A stretch of DNA of 64,000 bases. It comes from QAMX01 sp964515055 (lineage in GTDB: Bacteria; Bacillota; Clostridia; Oscillospirales; QAMX01). Below the pieces are notes generated by a model. It was given only the letters and a program-made list of their open reading frames with translations, made no database searches and had not been told where the DNA came from. The translations under genes and the position numbers were made by a program. Of the stretch, positions 1 to 8,036 are shown piece by piece. Where the stretch lies: positions 1-64,000 of the forward strand of contig CAZEUG010000001.1 of the NCBI GenBank assembly GCA_964515055.1, in the 5' to 3' direction. Each line of letters starts with the position of its first letter. Position 1 is the first letter of the stretch.

Positions 1-191
1 TGCAGCAGGGTGTCCTTTTCCAATGATAGATGATTATCAAAAGATAATATAATGACAGCAAATTTTGGAGAAAAAGTTCATTCTCTACGTGAAAATTTTC
101 CCTGTTTTTTCAGCGGGAAGGACATCTTTTTTTTCTGAGTGGCAACCGGCTGAAAAATCGGAGCTGCAGCGAAAAAATGCAGCAATTTTCA

Positions 192-219
192 ATTTTCATT
201 CAATCCATTGTGCTATAAT
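192..219 (+). promoter_or_regulatory. Probable promoter of the two-component operon
   Basis: A perfect TATAAT lies at 214-219, about 26 bases before the response-regulator ATG. The -35 is poor (ATTTTC near 192-197). The rest of 1-240 is AT-rich with T runs, and I recognise no gene in it. The weak -35 would suit a promoter that needs an activator, possibly the encoded regulator itself; that is inference. Confidence 0.45.
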
Positions 220-244
220 CATCTGGTAGAAGGGGGAATGTCTG

Positions 245-928
245 ATGCGGATTCTGCTGGTCGAGGATGAAAAGCGAATGGCGCAGGCGCTCTGTGAAAT
301 TCTGCGTCTGGAAACGTATACTGTGGACGATTGCGACAACGGGTCGGCGGGGCTGGAAGCGATGGAGAGCGGCATCTATGATCTGGTGATTCTGGATGTC
401 ATGCTGCCGGGGTTGAACGGCTTTGAAATCGCAAAGCGCGCCCGCGCTGCCGGTATCCGCACGCCGATTCTGATGCTGACGGCCAGAGCCGAGCTGGACG
501 ACAAGGTCACGGGGCTGGACAGCGGTGCCGACGATTATCTGACCAAGCCGTTTCTGACGCGGGAGCTGCTGGCGAGAATCCGGGCACTCACCAGACGGTC
601 AATCAACACGCCGGACGGCACGCTGCACTACGGGGATATTGCGCTGGACAGCGGCACCTTCGCACTCACCTGCACCGCCAACGGGCAGAGTGTCCGACTG
701 AGCGAAAAGGAATACCACATTCTGGAATATCTGATCGCCAACGCCGGGCAGATTCTCTCTAAGGAGCAGCTGGCGCTGAAAATCTGGGGCTATGAAAGTG
801 AAGCGGAATACAACCATGTTGAGGTCTATATGTCGTTTACCCGAAAAAAACTGACATTTGTCGAATCCAGAACAGAAATTCGTGCCGTCCGCGGCATCGG
901 CTATGAGCTGAGGTATCAGGATGTTTAA
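245..928 (+). CDS. OmpR/PhoB-family response regulator
   Basis: A 227-residue DNA-binding response regulator. The receiver domain (about 1-115) has the acidic pair near E7/D8, the phosphoacceptor D51 in VILDVMLPG, and the switch lysine in DDYLTKPF. A winged-helix effector domain (about 125-225) ends with the typical RAVRGIGYEL hairpin. The length is normal for the family. The ATG at 245 follows an AGGGGG ribosome site. Its stop overlaps the start of the histidine kinase by 8 bases, so the pair is translationally coupled. It probably controls the downstream VTC/DUF4956/CotH genes, which follow on the same strand with short gaps. The signal sensed is unknown. Confidence 0.95.
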   Translation: MRILLVEDEKRMAQALCEILRLETYTVDDCDNGSAGLEAMESGIYDLVILDVMLPGLNGFEIAKRARAAGIRTPILMLTARAELDDKVTGLDSGADDYLTKPFLTRELLARIRALTRRSINTPDGTLHYGDIALDSGTFALTCTANGQSVRLSEKEYHILEYLIANAGQILSKEQLALKIWGYESEAEYNHVEVYMSFTRKKLTFVESRTEIRAVRGIGYELRYQDV

Positions 929-2171
929 GCGCTCCCGACGAAAAATTGTTGCGGCCATCATGGCGGTGCTGGCGCTGCTCTTTCTGGGCACGCTGATCGT
1001 CATCTATACGGCCAGCTATCTTGATGTTTTAGAATCCAATTTTGAAATGCTCACACACCACGCCGAGCTGTATCTGCTGCACGGCGAGCAGCGCATCGAT
1101 GGGCCGGAACCGATTGGGCCGGAGCCGGGGCTACAGAAGGCCAGCCCGCACATGGAGCGCTTCCCGGAATTCCAGCTGTCCACCTTTTATTCGGTCGCCA
1201 TGACCCGCGAGGGGGAGATTCTGGCAACCGATACTGCTGACAACATCGTCTATGAGGCGGCACAGCTGGAGGAATGTGCGCGAACCATCATCGAGCGCGG
1301 CAAAACAAAGGGCATTCAGGGCGAGCTGATTTACCTCGTGAGCGGGAAGCCCGGCTACCTGCTGGTGACGTTCATGGACAACCGGATGCTGCAGGAGAGC
1401 ATGAACACGCTGTTCCGCTATACGCTGATTTTTGGCAGCGCAGCTCTGGTCGCGCTCTTTTTTCTGGCGGTCTGCCTGGCGAGACGCATTGTCCGGCCGC
1501 TGGAGGAAAGCTACCAGAAACAGAAGCAGTTCATCTCCGACGCCGGGCATGAGCTGAAAACGCCGATTGCCGTGGTCAACGCCAATGCCGAAATGCTGCA
1601 ACGGCAGCTCGGCGACAACCCATGGCTCAGCAATATCCAATACGAAAATGAGCGGATGCGCCTGCTGGTCGGGCAGCTGCTGGAGCTGGCCAGAGCCGAG
1701 CATGTGACGCCGCAGACCGAACGGCTCGATCTCAGCCACCTGATCACGGGCGAGGTGCTGCCGTTTGAAAGCGTCGCGTTTGAAAAAGGGCTGACCATTG
1801 TATCGGAAATCGAGCCGGGACAATTTGTCAACGGCAACGGCAGCCAGCTGAAGCAGCTGACGGCGATTCTGATCGACAACGCCATCCGCCACAATGACCA
1901 CGGCACAAAAATGACGGTGAAGCTGACCGGGACGCGCAGTGTGGTGCAGCTGACGGTGTCAAATGCCGGACAGCCGATTCCGGTCGAACAGCTGGAGCAC
2001 CTGTTCGACCGGTTCTATCGGATGGACGAAAGCCGCAGCGGGGAAGAACAGCACTATGGCCTTGGTCTGGCCATCGCCAAAGCCATCGTTTTGTCCCATC
2101 AGGGGAAAATCGAGGTGCAGTGCGCGGACGGGCTCGTTACATTCTGCGTGACGCTGCCGAAAATGACCTGA
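921..2171 (+). CDS. Membrane sensor histidine kinase
   Basis: A 416-residue HisKA/HATPase_c sensor kinase, partner of the overlapping response regulator. There is an N-terminal membrane segment at about 10-30, an extracytoplasmic sensor of about 130 residues, and a second membrane segment at about 165-185. The phosphoacceptor histidine is in the H box DAGHELKTP (about H210). The N box (LIDNAIRHN), a DRFYR F-box and the GLGLAIAK G box follow. No PAS domain is seen and HAMP is short or absent. The extracytoplasmic domain has no motif I recognise, so the ligand is open. It likely phosphorylates D51 of its partner. Confidence 0.94.
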   Translation: MFKRSRRKIVAAIMAVLALLFLGTLIVIYTASYLDVLESNFEMLTHHAELYLLHGEQRIDGPEPIGPEPGLQKASPHMERFPEFQLSTFYSVAMTREGEILATDTADNIVYEAAQLEECARTIIERGKTKGIQGELIYLVSGKPGYLLVTFMDNRMLQESMNTLFRYTLIFGSAALVALFFLAVCLARRIVRPLEESYQKQKQFISDAGHELKTPIAVVNANAEMLQRQLGDNPWLSNIQYENERMRLLVGQLLELARAEHVTPQTERLDLSHLITGEVLPFESVAFEKGLTIVSEIEPGQFVNGNGSQLKQLTAILIDNAIRHNDHGTKMTVKLTGTRSVVQLTVSNAGQPIPVEQLEHLFDRFYRMDESRSGEEQHYGLGLAIAKAIVLSHQGKIEVQCADGLVTFCVTLPKMT

Positions 2172-2259
2172 CGCTTCAAGCCAATTTCAAGCCTGAGCCG
2201 GTATGATATCACTCAAACCTGCACGGCGGCACGGTGCCGTCCGGGAAAGGAGCAGACGG

Positions 2260-2931
2260 ATGAAATACCGCCATGAGTGGAAGCACGAAATCAGCGAAAG
2301 CGATCGACTGCAGCTGCGTCAGCGGCTGTCGGTGGTGGCCAAATGGGATGAACACGCGATCAATGGCGCGTATCGGATTCGGAGCCTGTATTTTGACAAT
2401 GCGTCCGACAAGGCGCTCCGCGAAAAGCTGGATGGTGTCAATATCCGGGAGAAGTTTCGCATCCGATATTATAATGACGATCTGTCCGTGATTCATCTGG
2501 AAAAAAAGAGCAGGCTCAATCAGCTGTGCGCGAAGGAGAGCATCGACCTGACGCGGGAACAGGCGCTGTCCATCGTGAGCGGGGAATGCGCCTGGATGGC
2601 GACGAGCGGGTCGCCGCTGCTGGTGGAGCTGTACAGCAAGATGCGGAGTCAGGGACTTCGCCCCAAAACCATCGTCGATTACACGCGTGAGCCGTTCGTC
2701 TTTGCACCCGGCCATGTGCGCGTGACACTCGATCACCACATCCGAACCGGCCTTTTTCGCACGGATTTTCTGAATCCCGACTGCGTCACCATCCCGGTCG
2801 GCGCAGCGCCGGTCATTCTGGAAGTGAAGTGGGATGACTACCTGCCGGACGTCATTCGCGATGCGGTGCAGCTCCCACACGGGCGAACCGGCGCTTTTTC
2901 CAAATATGCCGCCTGCAGAATCTACGGATAA
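2260..2931 (+). CDS. VTC-type polyphosphate polymerase domain protein
   Basis: A 223-residue VTC-domain (triphosphate-tunnel) protein, the fold of the eukaryotic Vtc4 polyphosphate polymerase. Motifs typical of the tunnel are visible in order: RHEWKHEI at the N-terminus, RIRSLYFD, KFRIRYY, HLEKKSR, VDYTREPF, RVTLDHHI, ILEVKWDDYLP and FSKYAACR. These basic and acidic strands would bind polyphosphate and metal. No membrane segment is present. The frame stays open upstream to 2203, but the ATG at 2260 has a GGGAAAGGAG site 8 bases before it and matches the usual MKYRHEWK start. It is followed 22 bases later by DUF4956. Bacterial members of this set are not well characterised, so polymerase activity is inferred. 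Confidence 0.87.
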   Translation: MKYRHEWKHEISESDRLQLRQRLSVVAKWDEHAINGAYRIRSLYFDNASDKALREKLDGVNIREKFRIRYYNDDLSVIHLEKKSRLNQLCAKESIDLTREQALSIVSGECAWMATSGSPLLVELYSKMRSQGLRPKTIVDYTREPFVFAPGHVRVTLDHHIRTGLFRTDFLNPDCVTIPVGAAPVILEVKWDDYLPDVIRDAVQLPHGRTGAFSKYAACRIYG

Positions 2932-2953
2932 TTCAAAAAAAGGAGTCCATCCT

Positions 2954-3625
2954 ATGAGCTTTAAGGACATTTTCAAATCGAGCTTTCTGGAAAATATCAC
3001 GGGCGTCAGCCTGCTGGATATGGTCATTGCACTGCTTCTGGCCTTCGGCGTCGGAATGCTGATCTTTCTCGTCTACAGGAAAACGTATCAGGGCGTGATG
3101 TATTCGTCCAGCTTTGGCACGACGCTGGTGGCGTTGACCATGATTACAACGGTGGTGATTCTGGCGGTGACGTCCAATGTCGTGCTGTCGCTGGGCATGG
3201 TCGGTGCGCTCTCCATCGTCCGCTTCCGGACGGCGATCAAGGAACCGCTGGATATCGCGTTCCTGTTCTGGTCGATTGCTGTCGGCATCGTCCTGGCGGC
3301 GGGGCTGATTCCACTGGCTGTCATCGGCAGCGTGGTGATTGGCGCGATGCTGCTCGTATTCGTCAACCGCAAATCGCACTGCAATCCCTATATCGTTGTG
3401 CTGTCCTGCGCTGATTCCGCATCGGAAAAGAACGCCACGGCCTTTTTGGAGCAGCAGGTGCAGCGCTGCGTGGTCAAAAGCAAGACCGCCACAAAGGGCA
3501 TGATCGAGCTGAATCTGGAGGTTCGGATGAAGGACGACAACACGGATTTTATCAATGTCCTGTCCGAAATGAACGGCGTCCACAGCGCCGTGCTGGTCAG
3601 CTACAATGGCGATTACATGGGCTAA
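2954..3625 (+). CDS. DUF4956 membrane protein
   Basis: A 223-residue integral membrane protein. About four hydrophobic segments occupy residues 15-140 (for example LLDMVIALLLAFGVGMLIFL). They include the conserved stretch GMVGALSIVRFRTAIKEPLD between membrane segments, which is the hallmark of DUF4956. A cytoplasmic alpha/beta tail follows (about 145-223). The frame is open from 2834, but the ATG at 2954 follows AAAAAAGGAG and avoids overlap with the VTC gene. DUF4956 genes recur next to VTC and CotH genes in Firmicutes; the function is unknown. A membrane anchor or channel for the VTC partner is a reasonable guess only. Confidence 0.88.
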   Translation: MSFKDIFKSSFLENITGVSLLDMVIALLLAFGVGMLIFLVYRKTYQGVMYSSSFGTTLVALTMITTVVILAVTSNVVLSLGMVGALSIVRFRTAIKEPLDIAFLFWSIAVGIVLAAGLIPLAVIGSVVIGAMLLVFVNRKSHCNPYIVVLSCADSASEKNATAFLEQQVQRCVVKSKTATKGMIELNLEVRMKDDNTDFINVLSEMNGVHSAVLVSYNGDYMG

Positions 3626-3637
3626 GGGGGAGACCGT

Positions 3638-5741
3638 ATGTCAACCCATCGAGCATTTGACCGGATCTGCGTCGCTGTTCTGATCGTCACGCTGCTCCTG
3701 ACCGTTCTCATGATGCACGCGGAGAGCCTCGGCCTGCAATCCGCCTCCGTGACCATGGGCTATGAGAGCCGACTGTTTGCGACCGAACGGGTGCATACCA
3801 TCGACATCCGCATGACGGACTGGGATGCATTCCTCGCAACCTGCCAAAACGAAGAATATGCCACCTGCACCGTTGTCATTGATGACGAAATCTATTCGAA
3901 TGTCGCCATCCGCGCCAAGGGCAATACCTCCCTGACGCAGGTCGCGGCCTATGGCAATGACCGCTACAGCTTCAAAATCGAATTTGATCACTATGACAGC
4001 GGCAATACCTACCATGGTCTGGATAAGCTGTGCCTCAATAATCTGATTCAGGACAACACCTGCATGAAGGATTTCCTCTGCTATCAGATGATGGCCGCCA
4101 TGGGCGTGGCTGCACCGCTCTGCAGCTATGTGTCCGTCACCGTCAACGGCGAGGCGTGGGGGCTGTATCTGGCGGTCGAGGGCGTGGAGGAAGCCTTCCT
4201 GCAACGCAATTACGGCAAAAACTACGGCGAACTGTATAAGCCGGACAGCCAGCTCATGGGCGGCGGGCGCGGCAACGGCATGGCCTTCGACTGGTCGGGG
4301 ATGACTTCGCTCTCCGAACTGCCGGAGAAAACGGAGGACAGCTTCCCAGTCGGCCAACAGCCGGACGGCATGATGCAGCCAGCGGCAGACGGCCGGAGCC
4401 TGCCGACCGGACAGATGGAAAGACAGCCAAACGGGATGAACGGCAGCGAAGACGTCCTGCTGAAATATACAGACGATGCCTTCGAAAGCTACACGAATCT
4501 GTTCGATAACGCGAAAACGGACGTGAGCGACCGCGACAAAGCCCGCCTGATCGCAGCGCTGAAATGCCTGTCCGAGGGGGAAGCCATTGAGGACACGGTG
4601 GCCGTGGAGGCGGTGATTCGCTATTTTGCGGTTCACAACTTTGTTCTGAATTTTGACAGCTACACCGGCTCCATGATTCACAACTACTACCTCTATGAAA
4701 AAAACGGGCAGCTGCAAATGATCCCGTGGGATTATAACCTCGCGTTTGGCGCTTTTGAAACGTCAATGAGCGCAACGGAGCTCATCAATATGCCCATTGA
4801 TTCACCTGTTTCCGGCGGAACCGTGGAGGAACGACCGATGCTCGCCTGGATTTTTGATGAGGAAGCATACACGGCGCTGTACCATGAAACACTGGAATCA
4901 CTGATAACAACGTATTTCGAGAGCGGGTTTTTTGAAACCATGATCGATGCGGTCACAACGATGATCACGCCCTGTGTCGAACAGGATCCGACCCGATTCT
5001 GTACGTTTGAGGAATTCCAGACCGCCGCAGCGACGCTGAAATCCTTCTGCCTGCTCCGCGCAGAGAGCGTTCGGGCGCAGCTGAACGGCACCATTGGCAC
5101 CACAACGGCCACGCAGGATCCGGATACGCTGGTGGATGGCGGCGATCTTCAGGTGAGTGAGATGGGCAGCATGAATCATGGCGGGATGGGCGGCGCGTTC
5201 GAGGTCGGAAGGTTTGATCGGCTGACAGCGGGGGATGGCATGACGCCGCCCAACGGCAGCCANNNNNNNNNNNNNNNNNNNNNNNNNNNNNNNNNNNNNN
5301 NNNNNNNNNNNNNNNNNNNNNNNNNNNNNNNNNNNNNNNNNNNNNNNNNNNNNNNNNNNNNNGCCCGATGGCATGACGCCGCCCAACGGCAGCCAGCCCG
5401 ATGGCATGACGCCGCCCAACGGCAGCCAGCCCGATGGCATGACGCCGCCCGACGGCAGCCAGCCCGATGGCATGACGCCGCCCGACGGCAACCAGCCGGA
5501 TGGCATGACTCCACCCAACGGTAACCAGCCCGATGGCATGACCCCGCCCAACGGCAGCCAACCGGACGAGATGGGTGACCGCAGCAATCCGATGCAGCGG
5601 CCGGAGGCCGGAGGCACGGAGCCCACAGCGGACGATGCTTCAGATGGACTCTACCTTGTCCTGTCCGTCGGCGCGCTGCTGCTGGGACTCCTCTTTGCCG
5701 GACTGTTCCGACAGCGCGGAACCACCCACCGTAATAAATAA
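3638..5741 (+). CDS. CotH-like surface protein with tandem-repeat stalk, interrupted by assembly gap
   Basis: A CotH kinase-family protein anchored at both ends: an N-terminal signal/membrane segment (about 10-28) and a C-terminal membrane segment followed by RQRGTTHRNK. The CotH domain (about 50-500) shows IRAKGNTSL, KIEFDHYDS, GLYLAVEGVEEAFL, GELYKPDSQ and MIPWDYNLAF. CotH proteins of Bacillus phosphorylate coat proteins; the substrate here is unknown. Between domain and anchor lie 11-residue repeats of the type PDGMTPPNGSQ, one before and six after a 100-N gap (5263-5362). The frame differs by one across the gap. The flanking bases CA and G complete a Gln codon if the missing DNA is a multiple of 33, so the break is an artefact and not a frameshift. 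The ATG at 3638 follows AGGGGGAGA. Confidence 0.88.
5231..5561 (+). repeat. 33-bp in-frame tandem repeat (PDGMTPPNGSQ units) with gap
   Basis: Seven recognisable 33-base units encode G/P-D-G-M-T-P-P-N/D-G-S/N-Q: one at about 5231-5262 and six at 5364-5561. The last unit degenerates into PDEMGDRSNPMQ. The units are nearly identical at DNA level, differing mainly in AAC/GAC and AGC/AAC. That explains both the assembly collapse at 5263-5362 and likely copy-number variation between strains. A looser version of the motif (QQPDGMMQP, RQPNGMNG) occurs earlier in the protein. Confidence 0.93.
5263..5362. other. Assembly gap (100 N)
   Basis: Exactly 100 N, a conventional placeholder for unknown length. 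It lies inside the CotH tandem repeat, so the true number of units is not known. Confidence 0.99.
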
Positions 5742-5830
5742 AGAAACAGGCGTCCCCCACCCGCCGGACGCAAATGATATTTTCAGGATATACTCGGGCA
5801 GTGGCCACTCTCCAAAAACTGCTCAACTCC

Positions 5831-5870
5831 AAAAAGAACCTCTGCCGATTCATGGCAGAGGTTCTTTTTA
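5831..5870. terminator. Bidirectional terminator
   Basis: A 14-15 bp stem (AAAAGAACCTCTGCC / GGCAGAGGTTCTTTT) with a 7-base loop, flanked by A and T runs. It can end both the rightward CotH operon and the leftward GH16 transcript. Confidence 0.9.
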
Positions 5871-5972
5871 CTTGACCCTTGCATCGCGGATGATCTGCGC
5901 GGCGCCTGGCGGGGTTGGCTTTGCTTTCCACCGGATGAACCGGCACTTCCAGAAATGCGTTGAATTATTCAT
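5868..5972 (-). CDS. Possible 34-residue basic small protein or gene remnant
   Basis: An ATG at 5972 opens a 34-codon frame ending at the terminator: a basic peptide with WKCRFIRWKAKPTPPG and IIRDARVK. It overlaps a 12-codon frame (5965-6003, starting MEQKPEQ) in another phase, which has a better ribosome site (AGGAAG, 8 bases away). The two could be a leader and coupled small protein, or the frameshifted tail of a lost gene. The composition looks protein-like and the terminator sits directly after the stop, but there is no good ribosome site for this ATG. I do not recognise it. Confidence 0.22.
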   Translation of the reverse strand: MNNSTHFWKCRFIRWKAKPTPPGAAQIIRDARVK

Positions 5973-6078
5973 CCGTCATGATCTGTTCCGGTTTCTGCTC
6001 CATCGTTCCCACTTCCTGTTCATGGGAAAACCCAATTGGCTTTCATGAAGGCCGCAGCACAGAGCGGGCGAAACAGCC

Positions 6079-6918
6079 TCAAAGGGCGCCGTTCGCATCC
6101 ATACCCTTCACGTCAAACACGCGAACATAATCCACCAGAAAGGTATCGCCGACGGAATCAAATGCCTCCCGGGTCGGGCAATGATGCGCATAACGGTATC
6201 CCTTGACTTCGGTGGAAATCAAAAGAAATTCCGGACGATGGGAGACATATTCCGAGATGTGCCCGTCTTCTTCTCCATCGATATAGAACGTATATCCCTT
6301 GTCTGTCCACAGCATTCCAAACGTGTGCCACTCACCGGTGGTCACCTGTTTGCCGCCGCACATGGCACGTTTCATATCCTGCCCGTAGCCGCCGGTAAAT
6401 GCGTTGTGCGCGGCCACCTCGTTTGGATTGAAACACTCCATGATATCCAGCTCCGTGCCGGAATCTGCCGGATTCAGCGTAGCGCCAATAATGGGCGACT
6501 GCATCCAGAACGCACTCCACCAGCCAAAACGGTTTTGCAGACGACAACGGCACTCATAGTATCCGTAGGTGTGGGTAAACCGATCCTGCTTCAGCTTGCC
6601 GAGATTCCATTGCAGGGCGTCATCACCGAATTTCGTTTCCTTCACCGGCTCATCCATAAAATTATAGCCGGTTTGCAGCTGGGAGCTGACAGGAATGCCG
6701 TTTTCTTCCAGACAGGTAAAGACCGCATGGCTCTGTCCGTCGAGCGTGACGCCTTTGTCCGTCCAGGCCGGGTGCCGTTTCCCCATCATACACAGACGGT
6801 AGTCCCACTTGGAGGTGTCCAACGTATCTCCATCGAATTCGTCATGCCAGACCAGCTCAAAATCCAGCCCGTCCGGCAGCAGAGAGGGCTCATGCCCCTG
6901 TAGCTCAAACTGCTTCAT
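6079..6918 (-). CDS. Glycoside hydrolase family 16 protein
   Basis: A 279-residue GH16 (laminarinase/beta-glucanase-like) jelly-roll enzyme. The N-terminus has LVWHDEFDGDTLD, typical of GH16. The catalytic block ELDIMECF fits E-x-D-x-x-E, giving the nucleophile and acid/base glutamates. Flanking aromatic strands (FGWWSAFWMQSP, WHTFGMLWTDKGYTFYIDG) form the substrate cleft. There is no signal peptide, so it is probably intracellular and acts on imported oligosaccharides, unlike most secreted GH16 enzymes. I prefer the ATG at 6918 (MKQFELQG, preceded by GGGGGG). An in-frame TTG at 6963 with GGAAGGA just upstream is an alternative adding 15 residues. It lies 111 bases after the PHP gene on the same strand and may share its transcript. 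The exact substrate is unknown. Confidence 0.88.
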   Translation of the reverse strand: MKQFELQGHEPSLLPDGLDFELVWHDEFDGDTLDTSKWDYRLCMMGKRHPAWTDKGVTLDGQSHAVFTCLEENGIPVSSQLQTGYNFMDEPVKETKFGDDALQWNLGKLKQDRFTHTYGYYECRCRLQNRFGWWSAFWMQSPIIGATLNPADSGTELDIMECFNPNEVAAHNAFTGGYGQDMKRAMCGGKQVTTGEWHTFGMLWTDKGYTFYIDGEEDGHISEYVSHRPEFLLISTEVKGYRYAHHCPTREAFDSVGDTFLVDYVRVFDVKGMDANGAL

Positions 6919-7029
6919 CAATCGATACCCCCCACAATTCTGATTGGAATGGGAATCCTGCAATGGATTCCTTCCCGGTTTCTGTTTGAAAAGGCGGATG
7001 CTTCACCGCCCGGAAAAGGCCCCGGACAG

Positions 7030-7716
7030 TTATCGCACCGGAATCAGGTCGAAGTGCCTGCTCCGCAAAATATCGACCAGCTTCCGATCGTCGGTGATTC
7101 GTTCCTGCGTGATGATACCGCCCAGCGGGATGTGCGACTGCCGGTGGGCATCCGCGCCGGAGGTGAAAATCAGCTCCGGATGCTCCGCAGCAAATTCGTG
7201 AGCGCGCTGATCATTTTCCACCGTGTTCCCGGAATTCTGAACTTCGATGCCGTCGATAAGGGACAGGGGAAAGACGCCGATGATCTGGTTGTAGGATCTT
7301 GTCCGGAAGGGGTGCGCCTGAATGATCAGGATGTCATAGGCCTTCCGCACGCCGTTCCACGCTTCAATCGTGTGTGTGCGCAGCTCCGGATGGCGGTACA
7401 GCATTTCGGGTGTCAGGCCATAGGCGAGAATTTCCAGCCCGCCCTCAATGTGCTCCTCAACGCCGAACAGAATATCCAGGTGCTTCCGGGCGGCCTCTTT
7501 TTTGCATTCGAGATAATCCTGCTCATAGGCGCGGACGAATTCCTCCCAGGGAAGCTCGCGGTCAATCCCGGTGTTGCCCCAGAAAAAATGATTGGTCATG
7601 ATCGCACCGGTATAGCCCTCTGCCTCCAACGCCTCTGCCAGCTCGGCCGGGGTCATAATGGCACAGGCGCTGCACGGTGTCGTATGTGTATGCATTTGAT
7701 ATTTGAATCCAGCCAT
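7030..7716 (-). CDS. PHP-domain phosphoesterase-like protein
   Basis: A 228-residue PHP metal-dependent phosphoesterase-like protein. Metal ligands are visible in order: MHTHTTPCSAC at residues 8-18 (H-x-H), TNHFFWG, the acidic/His site in LFGVEEHIEGG, IIQAHPFR, and GADAHRQSHIP near the C-terminus. The length suits a free-standing PHP domain, and there is no DNA polymerase fusion. The ATG at 7716 has AGGAAG 9 bases upstream. Its neighbour downstream on the same strand is the GH16 enzyme, so a role in processing a phosphorylated sugar is possible. Family members range from histidinol phosphatase to cyclic phosphodiesterases, and nothing here decides the substrate. Confidence 0.82.
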   Translation of the reverse strand: MAGFKYQMHTHTTPCSACAIMTPAELAEALEAEGYTGAIMTNHFFWGNTGIDRELPWEEFVRAYEQDYLECKKEAARKHLDILFGVEEHIEGGLEILAYGLTPEMLYRHPELRTHTIEAWNGVRKAYDILIIQAHPFRTRSYNQIIGVFPLSLIDGIEVQNSGNTVENDQRAHEFAAEHPELIFTSGADAHRQSHIPLGGIITQERITDDRKLVDILRSRHFDLIPVR

Positions 7717-7773
7717 TTCAAGTCACTTCCTGAAAAAATCTCTGTCCGTGCAGCCTCGCTTGAAAAAACGAAA

Positions 7774-7811
7774 AGAAAAAACGGCAAACCCCAGAATGAG
7801 GTTTGCCGTTT
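7774..7811 (-). terminator. Terminator of tRNA-Pro
   Basis: On the minus strand a stem AAAACGGCAAACC / GGTTTGCCGTTTT with a short loop is followed by a T run. It starts immediately after the encoded CCA of the tRNA. Confidence 0.88.
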
Positions 7812-7888
7812 TGGTCGGAGTGTCGGGACTTGAACCCGAGGCCTCTTGGTCCCGAACCAAGCGCGATACCAAACTTCGCCACACCCCG
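7812..7888 (-). tRNA. tRNA-Pro(CGG)
   Basis: A 77-base cloverleaf on the minus strand. The acceptor arm is CGGGGTG/CACTCCG with one G-U pair and discriminator A, and CCA is encoded. The anticodon stem CTTGG/CCAAG encloses the loop TTCGGGA, so the anticodon is CGG and it reads the proline codon CCG. The T arm contains GGTTCAAGTCC. It is a single-gene unit between its own promoter and terminator. Confidence 0.97.
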
Positions 7889-7909
7889 ATGCGCCCGGAA
7901 CACTCCAAT

Positions 7910-7938
7910 ATGATACACTATTTTCCGTCGTTTGTCAA
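7910..7938 (-). promoter_or_regulatory. tRNA-Pro promoter
   Basis: On the minus strand TTGACA (7933-7938), a 17-base spacer and TATCAT (7910-7915) lie 21 bases before the tRNA 5' end: a near-consensus housekeeping promoter. Confidence 0.9.
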
Positions 7939-8036
7939 GGGGGTCTGCGAAATTTTTCTGACGATTTTTGCGAATACCGGGGGATGCACCTGAAGCAGCC
8001 GCTTTTTGCTGCTCCAGACGGGGGAGAACGTGCGGC

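Larger units (their letters stand above)
5742..6078. other. Intergenic region between convergent CotH and GH16 genes
   Basis: 337 bases without a confident gene. It holds the shared terminator at 5831-5870 and, on the minus strand, a 34-codon reading frame (5868-5972) listed separately. The rightward frame running from the CotH end through the terminator is not credible as a gene. Confidence 0.6.

Noticed and set aside
1..120. A second TATAAT (48-53) near the window start
   Set aside because: No matching -35 and no gene begins after it before the response-regulator promoter.
5231..5561. Regular 33-bp repeats as a CRISPR array
   Set aside because: Units are contiguous with no unique spacers and encode an in-frame peptide repeat of the CotH-like protein.
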